DNA of 64,000 bases from Dyadobacter sp. (GCF_017744695.1 NZ_JAGIAS010000002.1:1-64000); one strand, 5' to 3'; shown: positions 7,186 to 16,340, counted from the first letter of the stretch. A program made the numbers and translations. The notes: generated by a model not told the origin, from the letters alone.

Positions 7186-9597
7186 ATGATCAAAAATTAT
7201 TTTTCCATAGCAATCCGAAGCTTTCGGGGGAACCTGCAATACACCTTCGTAAATCTTGCCGGATTGAGTGTCGGCCTGATGAGTGTATTTTTGATCATTT
7301 CATATCTCACCTTTGAACTGTCGTTTGACACGCATTATTCCAACTCCGACAGAATTTATCAGATCATCAGCGAGGAAAAGGGAACAGAACCGTTTATTAA
7401 AACCGCCGAGGTTCCAGACGTGCTTGGGGCTACGCTTCATGCCGAATTTCCGGAAATAGAAGCTCATACTGCCTTCTCGGATTTCGAACGTACCGTTTGG
7501 GTCAATGATAAGCCACACACGCTAAATTCCGTAATAGGAGCCAGCAATTTTTTAGAAGTATTTAATTTTCCTTTTGTTTACGGGAATGCATCCACCTGTT
7601 TTTCTCAGCCGGAGTCGGTAGTTCTAAATCAAAAAGCCGCAGACGAGCTATTTCCGGGAGAAAGCCCTATCGGAAAAAGCATTAAACTCTCAAAAAAATC
7701 GTCCCCGGTATACACAGTGACGGGCTTGATCCGCAATGTTCCTCCTAATACAGTGTTCAAAGCAGATATTATTTTTGAACTCAATAAAGATAATGCGCCC
7801 AATACATTAGACTTTACATCTTACAGCGCTTTCGGAACTCAGTATATTCTTTTAAAGCCAGGAGGCGACATTGATAAATTGCAGCAAAAGATAGGTGGGT
7901 TTCTGAAAAAATATAAGACGAATCAAAAGCAAGACATAGGCTTTATCAAACTTACCGACATACACCTGAGAGCATCTGATATTAACGCCGAACTCGACAA
8001 TACGGTCAATATCAAATACATATATATCCTCTCCGGGGTGTGCGCGCTAATTCTGATCATCGCGTGTATCAACTATATCAACCTAACAACCGCACGATCT
8101 CTGCAAAGAATTAAAGAAGTGGGTATTCGTAAAACTTTGGGGAGTAGTAGAAAGCAGCTGGCGTTCCAGTTCATCGGCGAATCCTTCTTATTCTTTGCAG
8201 TCGCCCTTGCATTAGCGATGCTGCTGAGTTCCTTAGTATGGCCGTTTTTTATTTCTATGTTAAATATCCAATTGCCATTGTCCTATCTTTTCAGCATTCC
8301 AAACATCTTACTTCTAGTCGCAGCAGGTTTGCTTTCAGGCATTCTCTCAGGGGTTTATCCTTCTCTTCTTGTAAGCGGAGCTCAGTCCGCGGGCATATTG
8401 AAAAAGGAACCACGGAGCTTCCTTCTAAATTTTAGATTAAGAAGGGTTTTGATTGTGACACAATTTGCCTTATCGACTATTTTGATTATTTGTACATTGG
8501 TAATATGGGATCAATTCAAATACCTTAGAAACAGCCCCCTGGGTTTCGCTAAGGACCATTTATTGTTTCTTCCTAAGGCCGATATTGAAAAACATCAATA
8601 CACCTTCAAAAAAGCGCTTATTGACTATCCAAATGTAGAGAATGTCAGCTTCTCAAATATTCAGGTAGGTGGTGGTTTCGGCGCTTATTCGAGCAATACG
8701 AATCCATCCGACACAGCCAAACGCTTAGATTTTGCATACATTAGTGCAGATTATGATTTTGTAAAAACTTGGAAAATAAAACTGAAAGAAGGCCGGCTAT
8801 TTTCAGAAACCATCACCCGGGACGCGATCAATTTTGATTCGCTTGCAAAAAAGAGCAAGGACCCAAATGTATATTCCACGCGGCCCATAATTGTTTCGGA
8901 ATCACTGGTAAAAGCGCTTAATATCGCCGACCCGATTAACCATGTCTTGCACGAGGGATCACCTTCTGGAACCATCATTGGCGTACTTAAAGATTTCCAA
9001 TTGACTACCTTAAAAGAAACAAGCCCTTTATTGATATACGACCTCTTACCCAAAAGCTCATTTGCTTATACGTACATCCGTATAAAAGACAGCAACTTGC
9101 CCGAGACAATAAGCCATATTGAAAATACCTGGAAAACATTTTTTCCAAACGAGACTTTCACTTACACATTTGCAGACGACAAACTGAATAGCTTATACGA
9201 CTCCGAACGGCGACAAACCCAGATTTTCACCTACTTTGCATCGATTGCCATTATTATTTCGGCGATTGGGCTTTATTGTCTTGCTTCGTTAGTTGTGAAA
9301 CAGCGAAATAAGGAAATTGGTATTCGGAAAGTAATGGGTGCTTCGGTTTCAAATATCGCGATTATGATCTCCGGCGATTTTTTGATCTTGATTGCCACAG
9401 CATTGATCATCGCTTTTCCTGTCGCTTATTTTGCCATGAAACATTGGCTTCAGGATTATCCGTTTAGGATTGACATGGGATGGGTCACCTTTGCTATCGC
9501 CGCTATCTTGACGGTGTCAGTAGGTATGCTCACAGTAGAGCTACAAGTAATTTCCGCTGCGAAACTGGATCCGGTTAAAAGTTTGAAAACCGAATAG
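7186..9597 (+). CDS. MacB/FtsX-type ABC transporter permease
   Basis: An 803-residue membrane protein of the large Bacteroidota family with two periplasmic MacB-like domains and two FtsX permease domains. The start MIKNYFSIAIRSFRGN is the usual family start, so 7186 is chosen over 7165. FtsX domain 1 has NLTTARSLQRIKEVGIRKTL, followed by three spans. FtsX domain 2 near the C-terminus has VVKQRNKEIGIRKVMGASVS. The family moves or mechanically releases lipoproteins, peptides or drugs using a separate MacB-type ATPase. No ATPase gene is adjacent, so the partner must be encoded elsewhere. Confidence 0.9.
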   Translation: MIKNYFSIAIRSFRGNLQYTFVNLAGLSVGLMSVFLIISYLTFELSFDTHYSNSDRIYQIISEEKGTEPFIKTAEVPDVLGATLHAEFPEIEAHTAFSDFERTVWVNDKPHTLNSVIGASNFLEVFNFPFVYGNASTCFSQPESVVLNQKAADELFPGESPIGKSIKLSKKSSPVYTVTGLIRNVPPNTVFKADIIFELNKDNAPNTLDFTSYSAFGTQYILLKPGGDIDKLQQKIGGFLKKYKTNQKQDIGFIKLTDIHLRASDINAELDNTVNIKYIYILSGVCALILIIACINYINLTTARSLQRIKEVGIRKTLGSSRKQLAFQFIGESFLFFAVALALAMLLSSLVWPFFISMLNIQLPLSYLFSIPNILLLVAAGLLSGILSGVYPSLLVSGAQSAGILKKEPRSFLLNFRLRRVLIVTQFALSTILIICTLVIWDQFKYLRNSPLGFAKDHLLFLPKADIEKHQYTFKKALIDYPNVENVSFSNIQVGGGFGAYSSNTNPSDTAKRLDFAYISADYDFVKTWKIKLKEGRLFSETITRDAINFDSLAKKSKDPNVYSTRPIIVSESLVKALNIADPINHVLHEGSPSGTIIGVLKDFQLTTLKETSPLLIYDLLPKSSFAYTYIRIKDSNLPETISHIENTWKTFFPNETFTYTFADDKLNSLYDSERRQTQIFTYFASIAIIISAIGLYCLASLVVKQRNKEIGIRKVMGASVSNIAIMISGDFLILIATALIIAFPVAYFAMKHWLQDYPFRIDMGWVTFAIAAILTVSVGMLTVELQVISAAKLDPVKSLKTE

Positions 9598-10057
9598 CAA
9601 TCCATTTTGCCTTTAAAACTGAGCTGCTATCGGCTCAAGGGCGAATAGTCTGATTATCGAGCTTAGGAGAAACTCTCAATCCAGGTGTGACGCTCCATGA
9701 TGTCAAATACATCCGAGCTGAATTGAAAAAGTGGAAGGGCAGCAAATCACAGTTCAAAAAAGTGAAAGGCGCAGAATCTCAGATACAATCCATTAGGATT
9801 ATAAATACCATGTTTAATACGGCCTTCCGATCCACCTTAAAATGCCATACGCTTATACCCGATGATTCATATTGGAACGGGTTGATGCCAGGTGTAACCT
9901 GCGCTTTCAGTCATGCTTGGATATCCCCCTTGTGGAAATCCGTGCGATCTCAATGGTGACAAACCTGATTGTGTAGCTCACTTTTGATGAAGCAGCAGCG
10001 ACATTCTAATATTATGTAAACAAGCCGAACGAGTTCCGAGTGAGGCGGCCTCGCAGA

Positions 10058-10112
10058 GCCAGATCCAAATGAAGCGCGCGGCGGGGCCGCGTGATACATT
10101 TGTACATCTGGC
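10058..10112. repeat. Composite intergenic hairpin
   Basis: The outer arms GCCAGAT (10058-10064) and ATCTGGC (10106-10112) pair exactly, followed inward by AAATG/CATTT. An inner GC-rich stem CGCGGC (10077-10082) and GCCGCG (10086-10091) closes a GGG loop. The layout resembles the nested hairpin at 6742-6792, although the sequences differ apart from the GCCAG start. Function unknown. Confidence 0.4.
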
Positions 10113-10436
10113 CTACCACGGAAAGACAGGTGGTAACATCAAATTTTTGAAGGTCTGCACTGAGTGAAATTCCAGATATGGAAGCAGATGTTCGGGCCCG
10201 AATCGTCGCTATTGAGCCAAATTGGGCGGGAAAAAGAAAATTTAGTCACAAATGCGTCTTCGAGATCGTTTTGGAACAAAAATGCTTTTTTTGACGCTTT
10301 CTGGACCACTTTTTGCTCGATCAAGACGTTTTTGCCTCAAAAGCTGCCTTTTCACTCGGGAGTAGTTATGCATCGATGAGATGGGTGGTCAGATTTCTAT
10401 CTCGAAACTTATTGATCATTGTCCATAGAGTTAACC

Positions 10437-10492
10437 AAATTTTTTCTTGCAAGCCCCTCTCACAATTACGGAGGGGTTGTAAGAAAAAATTT
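10437..10492 (-). terminator. Long terminator hairpin, probably bidirectional
   Basis: The arms at 10437-10459 and 10471-10492 pair over about 22 positions. The centre is CCCCTC/GAGGGG, flanked by an A-rich run on one side and a T-rich run on the other. Read on the minus strand it follows the stop at 10573 by about 80 bases and ends in a T-run. On the plus strand it is equally T-flanked, so it may stop transcription from both sides. Confidence 0.6.
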
Positions 10493-10572
10493 AAAGAGAT
10501 AAAAGTGTCGGAATAGGAACCTTGGTTGCGAGCAACTATGCCGGAGAAATGCAAATGCCTTTGGTTGACCTG

Positions 10573-11328
10573 TCAGAATGATTGAAAGAGTTCGTAGATG
10601 GTCTTTTCCGGGTTGGGCTGATTGCGATATTTCTTTAACCGGTCTTGAATTAATGCGGTCGATGGAAATGCCAGAACGGCATTGAAACGGTCGCTCATTT
10701 GGACAATTTCGAGGTCTGTAAATTCCTCAGGATTGCGTATAAGCAAGGTCCATCCCACGGCGTTGTCACTGTTTTGCACAACCTGCTTTCTGATGAATTG
10801 ACTGATAAGGTTATTGTAATGTTCAAACATGGATGAAATCCCGCCGGAATCGCTACGATTGTCCATTAGCGACACAAACGAATCCGAGCGTTTGTCACTG
10901 AGATCCAGTATTTCAGACAATATCGAGGTATATCGAAGACTCAATGGCGAATTCACAGCTTTGCTTTGTCGAAAGTTTTGTGAATCGATCGATATCTGTA
11001 TATAATCCGAATCAATGAAAATATAGAAGCACTGATTGTTTTTACACACTTCGACAGGGCAGTATTCGCCTACCATTATCTCGAAAGTCGTTGAATACCC
11101 CAGATCAGCGTCGGCATATTCCCGTACCGGTTGAAAAGGCTCCTTGACATAAATAGTTATCGAGTCAGGCTCGTCTGGGTGTGCAGTTTTATCGAGCTGT
11201 GGTTCGAGGTAAAATAGGTCAATCTTGACTGCTCGCTGTGCAAAAACCGGATTGCCAGCCGACACGATTATCACTAGTAATGTTTGATAGGTAATCGCGA
11301 GAAAAAGCCTATTGGTATGAACGAACAT
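10573..11328 (-). CDS. Secreted DUF4369-like protein without a thioredoxin domain
   Basis: A 251-residue protein with an N-terminal signal (ITYQTLLVIIVSAGNPVFAQ). The middle resembles the DUF4369 domain found ahead of TlpA/ResA-type thioredoxins in Bacteroidota. Features are a strand with CFYIFIDSDYIQISID, then a PLSLRYTSI segment, and a long helical region containing FIRKQVVQNSDNAVGW. The usual C-terminal thioredoxin fold and CxxC motif are absent; the only nearby cysteines are CPVEVCKNNQC. It is probably a periplasmic or outer-membrane protein of unknown role. Assignment is by pattern only. Confidence 0.5.
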   Translation of the reverse strand: MFVHTNRLFLAITYQTLLVIIVSAGNPVFAQRAVKIDLFYLEPQLDKTAHPDEPDSITIYVKEPFQPVREYADADLGYSTTFEIMVGEYCPVEVCKNNQCFYIFIDSDYIQISIDSQNFRQSKAVNSPLSLRYTSILSEILDLSDKRSDSFVSLMDNRSDSGGISSMFEHYNNLISQFIRKQVVQNSDNAVGWTLLIRNPEEFTDLEIVQMSDRFNAVLAFPSTALIQDRLKKYRNQPNPEKTIYELFQSF

Positions 11329-11440
11329 GGCCTGGGATGATTTGACTTATTAAACTTTAAATCAGCAACTAACATTGCGCCGACTGATGCGAAATTCTTA
11401 GAGTGTTTTGAGCTATCACTCTTTTATTTCAAATAAGAAT

Positions 11441-11540
11441 TACCTTTGCATCCGAAATTCTTGATAAACTCCATAAATGCACCGCGTTACGTGCCTGTGA
11501 CCTTCTAACATATTGCCAACCCAGCTGTCAACCGACAGCT
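11441..11540 (+). promoter_or_regulatory. Possible promoter and structured leader of the RNA-repair operon
   Basis: TACCTTTG at 11441-11448 fits TAnnTTTG, though no good TTG lies 19 bases before it. If used, the transcript has a leader of about 200 bases before the ATG at 11661. That leader contains the perfect hairpin AGCTGTC-AACC-GACAGCT (11523-11540). The rest of the 332-base divergent gap (11329-11660) shows nothing else I can name. Confidence 0.35.
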
Positions 11541-11660
11541 CACTTACAATTGTTTAATTCAATCAAGAACGCAGACAACTTGTAGGCTAGTATTGCTATG
11601 CCTATCTGACTGTTGTCGGCTTTCCCAACGCAAATTGCTTTGGGCCAAACGCGTTATGCT

Positions 11661-12347
11661 ATGGAATCAAGAAAATACGAAAGGACATATCATTTACCCT
11701 GGTCGCCGGGCAGAACCAGCGACGACAAAGTTCAAACGGATTACTGGCAATATTTGAACAGGATGAACCAAATTGTTTTTACCGAAAAGCTCGACGGGGA
11801 AAACAACTGCCTGAGCCGTCATGGCGTTTTTGCCCGCTCACATGCTGCGCCTACGGCTTCTCCCTGGACTGCGCGGCTGCGGGAAAGGTGGGCGCTTGTC
11901 AAAAGCGATCTGGGTGAGCTGGAAATATTCGGAGAGAATGTGTATGCCCTGCACTCCATTGAATATACGCGACTCGAAGACTATTTCTTTGTGTTCGCAG
12001 CCCGGTACCTGGATCAATGGCTGTGTTGGGAGGAGGTATGCTTTTATGCAGATGCACTGGGCTTACCGGTCGTGCCGGTTCTGGGCGTTTTGCCTGTACC
12101 TGCGGATGAGCAAACATTCAAAAAGATGGTACTGAGGTTTGCCAGCCCTGAAAGCGTGTTTGGGTCGACCGATGCGAATAGCGGATTGCCTTGCAGCCGG
12201 GAAGGTGTAGTCATACGAGACTTTCGCGCCTTTCCAGTCGGGCAGCTATCGACACATGTATTGAAATACGTTCGCAAGGACCATGTACAAACCACCGAGC
12301 ACTGGACGCGCAACTGGCGACCCGCCAGGCTTATTAATCATTATTAG
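11661..12347 (+). CDS. ATP-dependent RNA ligase (Rnl2/DRB0094-like)
   Basis: A 228-residue nucleotidyltransferase that would seal RNA 3'-OH and 5'-phosphate ends by way of a lysyl-AMP intermediate. All core motifs are visible. Motif I is EKLDGEN with the adenylated lysine at residue 43, motif III is LEIFGENVYALHSI, motif IIIa is YFFVFAAR, motif IV is SREGVVIRD and motif V is LKYVRKDH. The ATG at 11661 begins MESRKYERTYHLPWSPG, a typical family start; the frame also has a TTG at 11613. It sits 10 bases before the HD-Pnk gene, so healing and sealing enzymes are co-transcribed. Base composition is closer to the right-hand part of the window than to its neighbours. Confidence 0.9.
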   Translation: MESRKYERTYHLPWSPGRTSDDKVQTDYWQYLNRMNQIVFTEKLDGENNCLSRHGVFARSHAAPTASPWTARLRERWALVKSDLGELEIFGENVYALHSIEYTRLEDYFFVFAARYLDQWLCWEEVCFYADALGLPVVPVLGVLPVPADEQTFKKMVLRFASPESVFGSTDANSGLPCSREGVVIRDFRAFPVGQLSTHVLKYVRKDHVQTTEHWTRNWRPARLINHY

Positions 12348-12357
12348 AAAAAAGGAG

Positions 12358-13476
12358 ATGCAAGAAATATTATTTAAAAACTGGAAAGAGCTGGCCGGCC
12401 GCTACGACTGGATTGCTGACATGCACGGTGTGCCGCAGGATGCGGTCCATCATGCGGAGGGAGATGTGGCAATACATACGCAAATGGTACTCGAAGCATT
12501 GGTGAGCCTGGAAGAATTTAAAGACTTGCCTGAACAGGAAAAAGCAGTATTGTGGATTGCCGCTTTGCTGCATGATGTAGAGAAGCGCAGCACGACCTAT
12601 CAGGAAACGGACGGAAGCATTGTTTCGCCGGGTCATGCGAAGAAGGGGGCGATGACTGCACGGCAAATTTTATTCAAACAATTTGACGTTCCGTTTGAAA
12701 CCCGGGAACAGATTGTGGGGCTTGTCAGGCACCATGGTTTGCCGCTTTGGGTGTTTCATAAGCCCGATCCGCAGAAAGCGCTTTTGCAGGCATCGCTGGA
12801 AGCAAATACGAAGCTACTGGCAATCCTGGCCAAAGCGGATGTGCTTGGTCGTATTTGCAGCGACCGGCAGGAACTTCTTGACAGGATAGGCCTTTTTGAG
12901 GAGTATTGCACAGAGCAGCGATGTGATGGTCAGCCTTATCCATTTGCCACAGACTTATCCCGCTTTCACTATTTCCATGCTGAATCAGCTCCGGTAGATT
13001 ACATTCCGTTCGATGACACGACCTGCGAAGTAACGTTGATGAGCGGCTTGCCTGGGATGGGGAAAGACAGCTATATCAGCCAGCATTTGCAGGGTCTTCC
13101 CGTAATCAGTTTGGATCAAATCCGTCAGGCCCATAAGATTAAACCCGAGGACACCTCTGCTAATGGCTGGGTGGCCCAGCAAGCGAAGGAACAGGCGCGG
13201 GTATATCTGCGTGCACAGACTGATTTTGTCTGGAATGCGACCAACGTGTCAAAGCAGATGAGGGGCCAGCTCATCGAATTATTCGCGTCTTACCGCGCCC
13301 GCGTAAGGATCGTTTACATCGAGCAGCCGTATAAGCAATGGAAGTTTCAAAACGGGTCGAGAGAAGAAATGGTGCCTGTCAAAGTCTTAGAGAGGATGCT
13401 GGCCAAATGGGAAGTCCCTAAGCTGCACGAAGCGCATTCACTGAAATATGTAGTGGCGGCAAGGGCTACCCGATAG
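12358..13476 (+). CDS. HD-Pnk: HD phosphoesterase / polynucleotide 5'-kinase
   Basis: A 372-residue bifunctional RNA-end-healing enzyme. The N-terminal HD domain has IHTQMVLEAL, ALLHDVEKR (HD near residues 72-73) and GLVRHHGLP, as expected for a metal-dependent phosphoesterase acting on 2',3'-cyclic or 3'-phosphates. The C-terminal P-loop kinase has LMSGLPGMGKDSY (about residues 226-238), a D-Q-R segment SLDQIRQAH and NATNVSKQMR. This is the architecture characterised in Runella slithyformis HD-Pnk, whose homologues are often in an operon with an ATP-dependent ligase, exactly as here. The ATG at 12358 directly follows AAAGGAG; the open frame extends further upstream inside the ligase gene. 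Confidence 0.92.
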   Translation: MQEILFKNWKELAGRYDWIADMHGVPQDAVHHAEGDVAIHTQMVLEALVSLEEFKDLPEQEKAVLWIAALLHDVEKRSTTYQETDGSIVSPGHAKKGAMTARQILFKQFDVPFETREQIVGLVRHHGLPLWVFHKPDPQKALLQASLEANTKLLAILAKADVLGRICSDRQELLDRIGLFEEYCTEQRCDGQPYPFATDLSRFHYFHAESAPVDYIPFDDTTCEVTLMSGLPGMGKDSYISQHLQGLPVISLDQIRQAHKIKPEDTSANGWVAQQAKEQARVYLRAQTDFVWNATNVSKQMRGQLIELFASYRARVRIVYIEQPYKQWKFQNGSREEMVPVKVLERMLAKWEVPKLHEAHSLKYVVAARATR

Positions 13477-13485
13477 ACGTTAAAA

Positions 13486-13520
13486 GACACGGTCGTTTAG
13501 ATTTAACATATGACCGTGTC
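13486..13520 (+). terminator. Terminator of the RNA-repair operon
   Basis: GACACGGTC (13486-13494) and GACCGTGTC (13512-13520) are exact reverse complements. The hairpin begins 9 bases after the HD-Pnk stop and is followed by GAGTTTTG. The T-run is short, so confidence is moderate. Confidence 0.55.
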
Positions 13521-13608
13521 GAGTTTTGAATGGGATTGAAGGTCAAACGTTGGCCTTCCGTTTGTGCAGGTAACAGGTCTGAAATGACCCGTTCACCAGC
13601 AAAACATC

Positions 13609-13639
13609 TTGCCGGTCAATTCAAATATCGCTAAATTTG
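13609..13639 (+). promoter_or_regulatory. Promoter of the antitoxin/zeta toxin operon
   Basis: TTG at 13609-13611 and TAAATTTG at 13632-13639 are separated by 20 bases, close to the Bacteroidota TTG-N19-TAnnTTTG form. Transcription would begin near 13645, which excludes the in-frame upstream start at 13637 and supports the ATG at 13673. Confidence 0.6.
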
Positions 13640-13672
13640 AATCATTGGGATCAAGGCAAAAAACGAGGAAGT

Positions 13673-14053
13673 ATGTCCAGACAAGTGATTAATGACGGGA
13701 ATGGCAAACCAGTTTCGGTACTCATCGACTACCAGGAGTGGCTAAGGATCGAACAGCTTTTGGTAGGGAAAGAGCTTGATTTCGCTGCGCCGGCCAACCC
13801 GTTGGACTGGTATATTTTGACGGAAACTACGAATTCACTTTTGAATGAATTGATCGCCTATTCTTCAAGGGAGCGCAGAAAGGAAATGAAGCGAGCTATT
13901 CCCGATCATCGCAAGATCCAGGAGCTCCAAGAGCTATTTGAGGAAGTCCATACCATCAACTCAGACCCTGAAAATTTCAAAAGTATCGGCAGGATGGAAG
14001 CGATTATCGGCCAATATGGTCCCAAATTGAATGCGATTAATAGCGCTGCATGA
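13673..14053 (+). CDS. Phd/YefM-like antitoxin
   Basis: A 126-residue protein preceded by an AGGA-type ribosome site (ACGAGGAAGT). The N-terminus SRQVINDGNGKPVSVLIDYQ is of the kind found in Phd/YefM-type or prevent-host-death antitoxins, followed by EWLRIEQLL. The C-terminal half is charged and helical (ERRKEMKRAIPDHRKIQELQ) and would wrap the toxin. The stop overlaps the toxin start in ATGA, indicating translational coupling. The antitoxin role is inferred from its place and size; it does not resemble classical epsilon. Confidence 0.65.
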   Translation: MSRQVINDGNGKPVSVLIDYQEWLRIEQLLVGKELDFAAPANPLDWYILTETTNSLLNELIAYSSRERRKEMKRAIPDHRKIQELQELFEEVHTINSDPENFKSIGRMEAIIGQYGPKLNAINSAA

Positions 14054-14961
14054 ATCGAGCGGAGATTCCGTTGTTACAGGAGCTGATCGCGAAGTATCAG
14101 CTATCTGAGCCCGATTATCAGGAAATTCTTCTGGACATCATTCGGGATACTACCTACAAAAAAGCAACATCGTCGAAACCAACAGTTGTTATCCTGGGTG
14201 CTCAGCCCGGTGCGGGCAAGACAGAGCTTCAGAAGGAAGCTGAATTGCAATTGAATCGTAACGCGGTGATCTGCAACGCCGACAATTTTCGCGATTACCA
14301 TCCTCTGGCGTCTGAAATAAAAAAGGACTATCCTGGCTTTTACCCGGATATCACCGTCCAGTTGGCCCAACGCTGGAATGACTCATTGGTCAAGCATTGC
14401 CTCGACAACAAGTTTGACTTTATTTTGGAAACAACCTTTTCCTCCCGCAGCAGACTAAACCAGACAATCCATTCTTTCAAAGAGGCTGGCTACCAGGTGG
14501 ACATAATGCTCCTTGCAGTTAATCCTAAGCTCAGTCTTCTGGGTACCTACCTCCGATACGAACACAGTGTTGCAAATTTTGGGACCGGCCGCCATGTATC
14601 TCAAATTTCGCATGACATCAGGTTTGAATCGATCCCAAAGACCATTACAAGTATCGTCCAGACACCCTTATTCGACAACATTAGTTTGTACGCAAGGCGC
14701 ATGGCTGCTGACGAACACGGGGCAACCGAAGGTGTAATTTGTGTTGCGATCAATCCGCCAAACATATTTTCTGCTTACCAAGCCGAGATTGATCGTTCCT
14801 GGTCAGAGGAAATGACTGTGTACTTTCAGAAAAAGGTGGACGAGGTGCTATCGCTCATGGCAAAGCGTAATGCGCAGCAGGAGGAAGTGGCGCATTTCAA
14901 GGAAGCGTTGGGCTTAGAAAGATCTCAAAGACAGGGAAAAAGACGGAAACTGGGCTTGTAA
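14050..14961 (+). CDS. Zeta toxin family kinase
   Basis: A 303-residue P-loop kinase of the zeta/PezT family, which phosphorylates UDP-N-acetylglucosamine and blocks cell-wall synthesis. The Walker A motif is ILGAQPGAGKTEL (about residues 48-60). The substrate-binding stretch is CNADNFRDYHPLASEI, equivalent to the GDxxRxxHP element. ILETTFSSRSRL and LGTYLRYEHS carry the conserved Ser and Arg residues. The C-terminal 45 residues are a basic coiled segment ending RKLGL. The start overlaps the antitoxin stop by 4 bases. No key residue appears lost, so the toxin is probably active. Confidence 0.88.
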   Translation: MNRAEIPLLQELIAKYQLSEPDYQEILLDIIRDTTYKKATSSKPTVVILGAQPGAGKTELQKEAELQLNRNAVICNADNFRDYHPLASEIKKDYPGFYPDITVQLAQRWNDSLVKHCLDNKFDFILETTFSSRSRLNQTIHSFKEAGYQVDIMLLAVNPKLSLLGTYLRYEHSVANFGTGRHVSQISHDIRFESIPKTITSIVQTPLFDNISLYARRMAADEHGATEGVICVAINPPNIFSAYQAEIDRSWSEEMTVYFQKKVDEVLSLMAKRNAQQEEVAHFKEALGLERSQRQGKRRKLGL

Positions 14962-15099
14962 ACGTTTCGCACATAAATAGTTACAACTGCGTAAGACTTG
15001 TTACGGATTTGAAATTCAGAAATCTTGGTGTACATCGGCACCGCATAAAACAGGCGTAAACGCAAACTGGAATTCTGAGAAATTCTGATCACAAACCTG

Positions 15100-16107
15100 T
15101 TAATTCAGTATTCGCGTTTCTGCCAGGGCCTGTTGCCCTTCTGACAAATTAAAATCGATTCCCGTCCGCTTTTGAAGCTTTATTAATCTGTTTCTGGTTT
15201 CGATACTGTGAAGACCGATTTCCTTTCTTAGTTTATTTACATGAGTCAATTGATCTCGGGTAAGTTCGATTTGCAAACACCCGTAGGCAGTTTGAGTATG
15301 GGCGCTTTTCACGGCAACGTACCAATCCTGAATCAATGCAAATCGGTAAGGGTGTATTTGCCCCTGTTGCAAGGCTAATAGCAATGTGGGCCTCAACCTG
15401 GGGTATAGCGAATCCTGTAAAACATAATTCTGGCTTATAGAGTTATGGTGGAGCAGGATAATTGAGGCCCATGATTCGTTACCAATCAATTTCTCCCCTG
15501 GATAACCCAGTGAGTCGATGATGATGCCCAGCTTTCCAAGTTGCTTCTCGCTATGTGGGGCAAATTTCTTTTTTGCATACCGATCTTGCCCGTTAGAGCT
15601 GAAAGTGAGCAATGCACCCAAAGCCATTCGCTGATCTCTGTGGTACATTTTCTTGATAACATATCTTGTTACTGGATCCAAACGTGACTTGAAGATGTCG
15701 CTAAGCGAGTCGGAAACCGCGGTTATTTCAAGCCATTTTGAGGGATGAATTTGGCTTTTCAGGATCTTGTGTTTTCGAACAGACTTCAATGCCCAGCCAT
15801 TTTTGATTCCCTCTTTGACAAAAGCGATCGCGTCATCATTTTTATAGGCATACGCAGCGACTTGAGCAGCTATTTTGCAATCGCGAAGAAAAACAAAGTC
15901 GTATCGCTCAAATAGCTGCTTGTACACCAGTACTGCATCCTCCCATTTTTCCGCTGCAATTAGGTCTTCCGCATAGCCGATCGCTGAGTGATACTCCCCA
16001 TACTCCTTTTCTGATAACACTTCATATGAGCAATCTACCGGTCGCTCAGCAAAGCAAACGGGTGTTGTCAATATTATCAACCCTATCGCAATCTGGAAGA
16101 TGTCCAT
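15100..16107 (-). CDS. Secreted DUF6624-like protein
   Basis: A 335-residue protein with a signal peptide (IFQIAIGLIILTTPVCFA). Residues 30-130 are TPR-like helices (YAEDLIAAEKWEDAVLVYKQ, then CKIAAQVAAYAYKNDDA). The C-terminal part fits the DUF6624 pattern: YHRDQRMALG, then LGIIIDSLGYPGEKLIGNES and a HHNSISQNYVLQ stretch, ending with a Leu-rich helical tail. Members are mostly uncharacterised and common in Bacteroidota. It stands alone within the island. Family assignment is from the RDQR, D-x-x-GYP and LLHH patterns, not a search. Confidence 0.55.
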   Translation of the reverse strand: MDIFQIAIGLIILTTPVCFAERPVDCSYEVLSEKEYGEYHSAIGYAEDLIAAEKWEDAVLVYKQLFERYDFVFLRDCKIAAQVAAYAYKNDDAIAFVKEGIKNGWALKSVRKHKILKSQIHPSKWLEITAVSDSLSDIFKSRLDPVTRYVIKKMYHRDQRMALGALLTFSSNGQDRYAKKKFAPHSEKQLGKLGIIIDSLGYPGEKLIGNESWASIILLHHNSISQNYVLQDSLYPRLRPTLLLALQQGQIHPYRFALIQDWYVAVKSAHTQTAYGCLQIELTRDQLTHVNKLRKEIGLHSIETRNRLIKLQKRTGIDFNLSEGQQALAETRILN

Positions 16108-16321
16108 GGTGTGAAGCTTTATCGTTGAATACCGACTGGGTTTAATTTCAGTGACAAAAAATACAGTCGCCGCTAAACATTACGCACCCGTATCCATTTG
16201 TGTTAATTGCGATGTAGCGGTAATGCAGGTAAGATGCTCGGATTTAAGCAAAGTCAACAATCCAGAACAGCTTTACCTATTTGAAAATCGAATGGGTTTA
16301 GGAATCACACATAGCGAATCT

Positions 16322-16329
16322 TAGCTTTG
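16322..16329 (+). promoter_or_regulatory. -7 box before the excisionase-like gene
   Basis: TAGCTTTG fits TAnnTTTG and lies 12 bases before the ATG at 16341. A TTTA at 16297-16300 sits about where a -33 element is expected. The transcript would be nearly leaderless. Confidence 0.4.
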
Positions 16330-16340
16330 CTTTGTTGGCA

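Larger units (their letters stand above)
9598..10572. other. Gene-poor stretch with hairpins
   Basis: Almost 1 kb between the permease and the minus-strand gene ending at 10573. Open frames of 60-90 codons exist but read as basic, low-quality sequence and match nothing I recognise. The stretch carries the composite hairpin at 10058-10112 and the terminator at 10437-10492. It is probably degraded island DNA. Confidence 0.4.

Noticed and set aside
9687..10516. Several 60-90 codon frames in the gap before 10573
   Set aside because: They overlap hairpins, disagree in strand and frame, and show no family features.
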